Source: Pseudomonas sp. PH1b
GTDB lineage: Bacteria; Pseudomonadota; Gammaproteobacteria; Pseudomonadales; Pseudomonadaceae
Assembly (NCBI RefSeq): GCF_000633395.1
Contig: NZ_AYMU01000020.1
Coordinates: 186,001 to 250,000, forward strand
Length of the DNA: 64,000 nucleotides
Direction: 5' to 3'
The notes below the pieces were generated by a model. The model was not told where the DNA came from, made no database searches, and saw only the letters and a list, made by a program, of their open reading frames with translations. A program made the translations under genes and the position numbers. This document shows, in pieces, positions 59,091-64,000 of this stretch (position 1 is its first letter; every line of letters begins with the position of its first letter).

Positions 59091-59936
59091 TTAGCGCGGC
59101 AACTTCAGGTTGTTCCAGATCGCCAGGCTCGGGTCGGCCTGGTTCAGGGTATAGAAGTGCAACCCGGGCGCGCCGCCCTGCAGCAGACGCTCGCACATCT
59201 CGCTGATGACCTGCTCGCCAAAGGCCTGGATGCTGGCGCTATCGTCACCGTAGGCTTCCAGTTGCTTGCGGATCCAGCGTGGGATCTCGGCGCCGCAGGC
59301 GTCGGAGAAGCGCGCCAGCTTGCTGTAGTTGGTGATCGGCATGATGCCCGGCACGATCGGGATGTTGACCCCCATTTCCCGTACGCGGTCGACGAAATAG
59401 AAGTAGCTGTCGGCGTTGAAGAAGTACTGGGTGATTGCACTGTCGGCGCCGGCGTTGGCCTTGCGCACGAAGTTGCTCAGGTCGTCTTCGAAATTGCGTG
59501 CCTGCGGGTGCATTTCCGGGTAGGCGGCGACTTCGATGTGGAAATGGCTGCCGGTCTCTTCACGAATGAAGCTCACCAGATCATTGGCGTGGCGCAGCTC
59601 ACCGCTGGCCATGCCCATGCCCGAAGGCAGGTCGCCACGCAGTGCAACGATGCGCTTGATGCCGGCCGCCTGGTACTGCTGCAGCAGGCCGCGCAGGTCG
59701 TCCTTGCTGTCGCCAACGCAGGACAGGTGCGGTGCGGCAGGGACTTTCACTTCGCTCTCCAGCTGCAGCACGGTATTGACCGTACGATCGCGGGTCGAGC
59801 CACCGGCACCGTAGGTGCAGGAGAAGAAATCGGGGTTGTAGCCGGCCAGCTGACGGGCAGTGGCGAGCAGTTTTTCATGCCCAGCATCGGTCTTGGTAGG
59901 GAAGAACTCGAAGCTGTAACGACGGTCTTGGGACAT
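59091..59936 (-). CDS. metF: MetF, 5,10-methylenetetrahydrofolate reductase
   Basis: 281 residues. N-terminal YSFEFFPTKTDAGHEKLL, FSCTYGAGGSTRD, LRGDLPSGMG, and IPIVPGIMPITNYSKLARF are typical of MetF. FAD-dependent; makes methyl-THF for methionine synthesis. It is downstream of sahH on the same strand with a 187-bp gap full of repeats, so it may be read from the riboswitch-controlled sahH promoter, from its own promoter, or both. Confidence 0.97.
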   Translation of the reverse strand: MSQDRRYSFEFFPTKTDAGHEKLLATARQLAGYNPDFFSCTYGAGGSTRDRTVNTVLQLESEVKVPAAPHLSCVGDSKDDLRGLLQQYQAAGIKRIVALRGDLPSGMGMASGELRHANDLVSFIREETGSHFHIEVAAYPEMHPQARNFEDDLSNFVRKANAGADSAITQYFFNADSYFYFVDRVREMGVNIPIVPGIMPITNYSKLARFSDACGAEIPRWIRKQLEAYGDDSASIQAFGEQVISEMCERLLQGGAPGLHFYTLNQADPSLAIWNNLKLPR

Positions 59937-59948
59937 GGAGGGAACCTC

Positions 59949-60126
59949 CAGCTACAGGCCGCAAGCCGCAAACTGCAAGAGCAGCGGGGGTGCGCTCGTC
60001 TCTTGTGCCTGAACCTGGCTGCCTGGAACTGTTTAAGCAAATAGGGGCGAAGCCCAAGGCCCAGGCGGCAAGCTGGGCTTGTGGCCCGGCTTGCCGCCTG
60101 AAGCTCAAGGCTTGCAGCTGCTCTTA
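59949..60126. repeat. GCAAGC/CTTGCAGC-type repeat between sahH and metF
   Basis: The left side GGCCGCAAGCCGCAAACTGCAAGAGCAGC and right side GGCTTGCAGCTGCTCTTA share inverted matches (AAGAGCAGC at 59977-59985 with GCTGCTCTT at 60117-60125), and CTTGCCGCC / GGCGGCAAG pairs occur between. It is the same family as the repeat at the gshB end. The right arm touches the sahH stop codon. Confidence 0.65.
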
Positions 60127-61533
60127 GTACCGATAGGTGTCTGGCTTGAATGGGCCTTCGACGGTCACGCCGATGTAGTCGGCCTGTTGCTTGGTCAGTT
60201 GAGTGACCACGCCACCGAAGCCGCGAACCATTTCCAGGGCCACTTCTTCGTCGAGCTTCTTGGGCAGAACTTCAACGGTCAGGCGCTCGGCTTTCTGGGC
60301 CGGCGACAGGTCGGCGTATTTCTGGCCGAACAGGAAGATCTGGGCCAGGACCTGGTTGGCGAACGAACCGTCCATGATGCGGCTTGGGTGACCGGTGGCG
60401 TTGCCCAGGTTCACCAGGCGGCCTTCGGCCAGCAGGATCAGGTAGTCGTCGTTCTGTGGGTCGAAATCGCCATGGCCGGTGCGATGGATCTTGTGCACCT
60501 GTGGCTTCACTTCTTCCCATGCCCAGTGCTTGCGCATGAAAGCGGTGTCGATTTCGTTGTCGAAGTGACCGATGTTGCAGACCACGGCGCGCTTTTTCAG
60601 GGCCTTGAGCATGTTTGCATCGCAAACATTGACGTTGCCGGTGGTGGTCACGATCAGGTCGATCTTGCCCAGCAGGGCCTTGTCGATGCTGGCCTCGGTG
60701 CCGTGGTTGATACCGTCGATGAATGGCGAAACCAGTTCAAAGCCATCCATGCAGGCTTGCATGGCGCAGATCGGGTCCACTTCGGACACCTTGACGATCA
60801 TGCCTTCCTGGCGCAGGGACTGGGCCGAGCCCTTGCCCACGTCACCGTAGCCGATGACCAGCGCTTGCTTGCCGGACAGCAGGTGGTCGGTGCCGCGCTT
60901 GATGGCGTCGTTGAGGCTGTGACGGCAGCCGTACTTGTTGTCGTTCTTGCTCTTGGTCACCGAGTCGTTGACGTTGATGGCCGGGATCTTCAGTTCGCCC
61001 TTGGCCAGCATGTCCTGCAGGCGGTGCACGCCGGTGGTGGTTTCTTCGGTCACGCCGTGAACGCGCTCCAGTACCGCCGGGTATTTCTTGTGCAGCAGTT
61101 CGGTCAGGTCGCCGCCGTCGTCGAGGATCATGTTGGCATCCCAAGGCTGGCCATCCTTGAGGATGGTCTGCTCCAGGCACCACTCGTATTCGGCTTCGGT
61201 CTCGCCTTTCCAGGCGAACACAGGAATGCCGGCAGCGGCGATGGAGGCAGCGGCCTGGTCCTGGGTGGAGAAAATGTTGCAGGACGACCAGCGCACTTCG
61301 GCACCCAGGGCAACCAGGGTTTCGATCAGCACGGCGGTCTGGATGGTCATGTGGATGCAGCCGAGGATTTTTGCCCCCTTGAGTGGCTGCTCACCAGCGT
61401 ACTTGCGGCGCAGACCCATCAGGGCCGGCATTTCCGATTCGGCGATGATGGTTTCGCGACGGCCCCAGGCGGCCAGGGACATGTCGGCGACTTTGTAGTC
61501 GTTGAAATCTGCAGGCGTGTTGACAGCGCTCAT
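60124..61533 (-). CDS. ahcY: SahH (AhcY), S-adenosylhomocysteine hydrolase
   Basis: 469 residues from ATG 61533 (MSAVNTPADFNDYKVAD). NAD-binding motif VIGYGDVGKGSAQSLRQEG, substrate blocks GCIHMTIQTAVLIETLVALGAEVRWSSCNIFSTQDQAAA and NVNDSVTKSKNDNKYGCR, C-terminal GPFKPDTYRY. It splits SAH to adenosine and homocysteine. Preceded by an SAH riboswitch and a clear promoter. Confidence 0.98.
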   Translation of the reverse strand: MSAVNTPADFNDYKVADMSLAAWGRRETIIAESEMPALMGLRRKYAGEQPLKGAKILGCIHMTIQTAVLIETLVALGAEVRWSSCNIFSTQDQAAASIAAAGIPVFAWKGETEAEYEWCLEQTILKDGQPWDANMILDDGGDLTELLHKKYPAVLERVHGVTEETTTGVHRLQDMLAKGELKIPAINVNDSVTKSKNDNKYGCRHSLNDAIKRGTDHLLSGKQALVIGYGDVGKGSAQSLRQEGMIVKVSEVDPICAMQACMDGFELVSPFIDGINHGTEASIDKALLGKIDLIVTTTGNVNVCDANMLKALKKRAVVCNIGHFDNEIDTAFMRKHWAWEEVKPQVHKIHRTGHGDFDPQNDDYLILLAEGRLVNLGNATGHPSRIMDGSFANQVLAQIFLFGQKYADLSPAQKAERLTVEVLPKKLDEEVALEMVRGFGGVVTQLTKQQADYIGVTVEGPFKPDTYRY

Positions 61534-61560
61534 GAAGAGCCTCCATTCGTAATGTATGCG

Positions 61561-61662
61561 AATGGGCGCCGTTGTGCGTTTAGTGACCGATCGCGTCATC
61601 ACGATCAATCAACGCCCCATCCGAGCCTGACAGGCCAGGCCTGCTGCAGCGCCCCTCGGACA
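61561..61662 (-). ncRNA. S-adenosylhomocysteine (SAH) riboswitch
   Basis: Read on the minus strand: TCCGAGGGGCGCTGCAGC begins the aptamer. Stem P1 is TCCGAG (61655-61660) with CTCGGA (61620-61625). The loop GGGCGC (61649-61654) can pair with GCGCCC (61564-61569) to make the pseudoknot. This is the arrangement of the known SAH riboswitch found upstream of ahcY in many Proteobacteria. It ends about 30 bases before the ahcY start, so SAH should raise ahcY (and perhaps metF) expression. Confidence 0.92.
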
Positions 61663-61714
61663 GGTGGCGGGAAAACGGTATCCAGTACAGATGACCGTTT
61701 TTGAATCGGTGGCG

Positions 61715-61742
61715 ATTATAGCCGCCTGAGCCACACTTCCAA
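61715..61742 (-). promoter_or_regulatory. Promoter of the ahcY riboswitch transcript
   Basis: On the minus strand TTGGAA (61737-61742), 16 bp, then a perfect TATAAT (61715-61720). Transcription would start near 61708, about 48 bases upstream of the riboswitch aptamer. Confidence 0.75.
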
Positions 61743-61863
61743 AAGTGTTTATGTCGACTGCATGAAGTTCATTAATAGCGACCATAGTCGATGGTGCATG
61801 GAGGCTGACCGGCCGGTCTGCCATCATGTCGCGCATCAATCGGCAGGACGGTCAGGAGTGAAT

Positions 61864-62268
61864 ATGAATTTCCACACCCGCAAGTGGGTAAAACCCGAAG
61901 ACCTCAACCCCAACGGCACGCTGTTCGGCGGCAGCCTGTTGCGCTGGATCGACGAAGAGGCGGCGATCTACGCGATTGTTCAGCTGGGCAACCAGCGGGT
62001 GGTCACCAAGTACATTTCCGAAATCAACTTCGTCAGCGCCTCACGCCAGGGCGACATCATCGAACTGGGCATCACCGCCACCGAGTTCGGTCGCACTTCC
62101 ATCACCCTGACCTGCGAAGTGCGCAACAAGATCACCCGCAAGTCCATTCTCACGGTGGAGAAAATGGTCTTCGTCAACCTGGGTGAAGACGGTTTGCCAG
62201 CGCCTCACGGGCGGACCGAGATCAAATACGTGAAGGACCAGTTCAAGGAAGACGAGCCCGCCGAGTGA
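61864..62268 (+). CDS. Acyl-CoA thioesterase, hotdog fold (YciA-like)
   Basis: 134 residues from ATG 61864, preceded by AGGAG at 61853-61857; a GTG at 61858 is possible. Signature NPNGTLFGGSLLRWIDEEAAIYA is the hotdog YciA/BACH active segment (the Asp acts in catalysis). It hydrolyses acyl-CoA esters in the cytoplasm; substrate range unknown. Divergent from ahcY. Confidence 0.93.
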   Translation: MNFHTRKWVKPEDLNPNGTLFGGSLLRWIDEEAAIYAIVQLGNQRVVTKYISEINFVSASRQGDIIELGITATEFGRTSITLTCEVRNKITRKSILTVEKMVFVNLGEDGLPAPHGRTEIKYVKDQFKEDEPAE

Positions 62269-62390
62269 GTGACCTGCATGGCCGGTTGCCGGAGCCGCCT
62301 GGCGCCAGTAACGGCTAAACCCGGGTAAGCACTGAACAGCCCTGCAACCTGTGTGTCGTAGCTACATGACCCACGGGTTTCAGGAGTCCC

Positions 62391-63278
62391 ATGGACACTC
62401 AAGAAGACGGCAAGACCCCCGACCTCTCCGCGAAAGAGCGGCATGAGGTTGAACACAACCAGCCGCCTCGCGCGGCGGTCCTGCATGAAATCATCCGCAC
62501 CCAGGGCGATCAGGAACTCGAACGCAGTGTCGCCGCTCTGTGGTGGTCGGCCCTGGCGGCGGGCCTGACCATGGGCCTGTCCCTGATGGGCATGGGCCTG
62601 CTCAACTCGCGCCTGCCCGATGGCGAGGCCTTCAAGGTGATCGCCAGTTTCGGTTATTGCGCGGGCTTTCTGGCGGTGATTCTCGCGCGCCAGCAATTGT
62701 TCACGGAAAACACCCTGACCGCGGTACTGCCAGTGATGAGCAAGCCGACGTGGGGCAACGCCGGGCGTTTGCTGCGCCTGTGGGGCGTGGTGCTGGTGGG
62801 CAATCTGTGCGGCACCCTGTTGGTGGCCTACGTGATGCTGCACTTGCCGATATTCGACAGCAGGACCGATCAGGCCTTCCTGGAAATTGGCCGCAAGGTG
62901 ATGGAGAACGACCGTGCGCAGATGTTCTCCAAGGGCATCATCTCCGGTTGGATGATCGCCACCATGGTGTGGATGATCCCCTCTATGGAAAGCGCCAAGC
63001 TGTGGATCATCATCCTCATTACCTACCTGATGGCGCTGGGGGACTTCACCCATATCGTGGTGGGTTCGGCGGAGGTGTCCTACCTGGTATTTGCCGGCGA
63101 GCTGACGTGGCGGGATTTCTGCTGGGTATTCGCCGGGCCGACCCTGGCAGGAAACATCATCGGTGGCAGTTTCATCTTCGCCCTGATCAGTCATGCCCAG
63201 GTGCGCAGTGAGAGTGGCAGGTCGAACCGGGACGCGGACCGGGCAGCAGTGCCCGATCCACGCCGGATCAAGAAATGA
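62391..63278 (+). CDS. Formate/nitrite transporter family channel (YfdC-like)
   Basis: 295 residues. A charged N-terminus of about 45 residues, then six membrane helices of the FNT fold (ALWWSALAAGLTMGLSLMGMGLL, FGYCAGFLAVILARQQLFTENTLTAVLP, GRLLRLWGVVLVGNLCGTLL). It resembles E. coli YfdC rather than FocA or NirC; substrate not known. The C-terminal tail is basic. It converges on the antiporter gene with no gap (stop codons adjacent). Confidence 0.9.
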   Translation: MDTQEDGKTPDLSAKERHEVEHNQPPRAAVLHEIIRTQGDQELERSVAALWWSALAAGLTMGLSLMGMGLLNSRLPDGEAFKVIASFGYCAGFLAVILARQQLFTENTLTAVLPVMSKPTWGNAGRLLRLWGVVLVGNLCGTLLVAYVMLHLPIFDSRTDQAFLEIGRKVMENDRAQMFSKGIISGWMIATMVWMIPSMESAKLWIIILITYLMALGDFTHIVVGSAEVSYLVFAGELTWRDFCWVFAGPTLAGNIIGGSFIFALISHAQVRSESGRSNRDADRAAVPDPRRIKK

Positions 63279-64000
63279 TCAGTGCGCCTCGGTTTCGGCC
63301 TTGGTCGCCGGCGCATCGCTGGTGACGTGGCGTACCAGCTTGCCGATGCTCAGGCCCTGCAGCAGGATCGATGACAACACCACGATGTAGGTGATGCTCA
63401 GCACCAGGTCGCGCTCCGGTCCCAGGGGCAGCGCCAGGGCCAGGGCCACCGACACGCCGCCGCGCAGGCCGCCCCAGGTCAGTACGCGGATGGTGCCCCG
63501 GGGAACGCTGCGCCAGCGCCGCAGCAGGAGAATCGCCGGGGCCACGGTGAGCAGGCGCGAAAGCACGATGGCCGCCGCCAACAGGCTGGCGGCTGCCAGG
63601 TGCAGCCAGTTGAATGGCAGCAGCAACAGCTCCAGGCCGATCAGCGCGAACAGCAGGGCGTTGAGCATGTCGTCGAGCAATTCCCAGAAACCATCCAGGT
63701 AGCGCCGGGTCATCTCGTTCATCGCCAGGTTGCGCCCCAGGTTGCCGATGATCAGGCCGGCCACCACCATGGCGATCGGGGCTGACACATGCAGTTCACT
63801 GGCCATCGCCGAGCCGCCGATCACCAGGGCCAGAGTCAGCATCACTTCGATCTGGTGCTGCTCGATGCTCTTGATCATCAGGTACACCAGGTAGCCGATC
63901 AGCGCGCCGAACAGCACGCCGCCAATGGCTTCGTGGACGAACAGCCAGGAGGTGGCGCCCAGGGTCGGGGTCTCGCCCAACTGGGCAATGCCCAGCAATA
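63279..64000 (-). CDS. CPA1 family Na+(K+)/H+ antiporter, C-terminal part
   Basis: About 240 residues of the C-terminal half; the 5' part lies beyond the right edge. Several membrane helices and the NhaP-type signature LTWGGLRGGVSVALALALPLG. Ends in a short cytoplasmic tail (SDAPATKAETEAH). It exchanges cations for protons at the inner membrane. Its stop abuts the FNT gene stop, so transcripts converge without a terminator between. Confidence 0.9.
   Translation of the reverse strand, partial: LLGIAQLGETPTLGATSWLFVHEAIGGVLFGALIGYLVYLMIKSIEQHQIEVMLTLALVIGGSAMASELHVSAPIAMVVAGLIIGNLGRNLAMNEMTRRYLDGFWELLDDMLNALLFALIGLELLLLPFNWLHLAAASLLAAAIVLSRLLTVAPAILLLRRWRSVPRGTIRVLTWGGLRGGVSVALALALPLGPERDLVLSITYIVVLSSILLQGLSIGKLVRHVTSDAPATKAETEAH

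Overview
This window is chromosomal DNA from a Pseudomonas of the fluorescens complex (the P. protegens/chlororaphis side is my best guess, not proven). The reasons are high GC, gene order that follows the P. aeruginosa PA0370-PA0435 neighbourhood almost gene for gene (M16 pair-ftsYEX-rpoH, thiSG-trmB, hemW-rdgB-metWX-yggT-proC-pilT, pyrC'-pyrB-pyrR-ruvX-algH-tonB3-gshB-pilGHIJ-chpA, rsmE-bioA, rhlE-metF-sahH), and many fluorescens-type REP elements (core GTAGGAGCCGGCTTGCCGGCGAA). I see no tRNA, rRNA, intact insertion sequence, phage gene or CRISPR.

Layout. 1-7.5 kb: start of rsmD, a catalytic/non-catalytic M16 peptidase pair, then ftsY-ftsE-ftsX-rpoH. 7.6-19.7 kb: mtgA, a DUF423 protein, thiS/thiG/trmB, an RNA 2'-phosphotransferase (KptA), then a long leftward group (DUF3392, hemW, rdgB, DUF4426, metW, metX, yggU, yggT, proC, yggS) and the divergent pilT. 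19.7-27.6 kb: an NlpC/P60 hydrolase, a TM2 protein, the pyrimidine genes with an inactive dihydroorotase homologue, ruvX, algH, tonB3 and gshB. 27.8-37.9 kb: the Pil-Chp chemosensory cluster pilGHIJ-chpA-chpC, which lacks pilK and chpB; pilU is also missing after pilT. 38-52 kb: a more accessory block with a NADAR protein, the complete malonate decarboxylase operon mdcABCDEGH with the MadLM transporter and a LysR regulator, a hemolysin-III-type membrane protein, and a LysR / amino-acid dehydrogenase / RidA / periplasmic binding protein cassette. Most boundaries in this block carry REP arrays. 52-64 kb: rsmE, bioA, cytochrome b561 plus YceI, the DEAD-box helicase rhlE, an orphan periplasmic binding protein, metF and sahH (sahH preceded by an S-adenosylhomocysteine riboswitch and a good promoter), an acyl-CoA thioesterase, an FNT channel and the 3' part of a CPA1 antiporter.

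How the genes work together. Several encode the methionine/SAM cycle (metX, metW, metF, sahH, plus SAM-using bioA). The mdc genes form a self-contained malonate catabolic unit: cofactor synthesis, carrier protein, decarboxylase, malonyl loading and uptake. The pil/chp genes control twitching-type motility and cAMP signalling. The LysR/DadA-like/RidA/binding-protein set looks like a small amino-acid oxidation module in which RidA would hydrolyse the imine made by the dehydrogenase.

I found no clearly new defence or mobile system. The most unusual signals are in the non-coding DNA: REP elements that supply stop codons to three genes, a repeat arm that encodes the C-terminus of GshB, a small element with inverted termini upstream of pyrR (with a possible relic upstream of ftsY), and several palindromes that look like operators.
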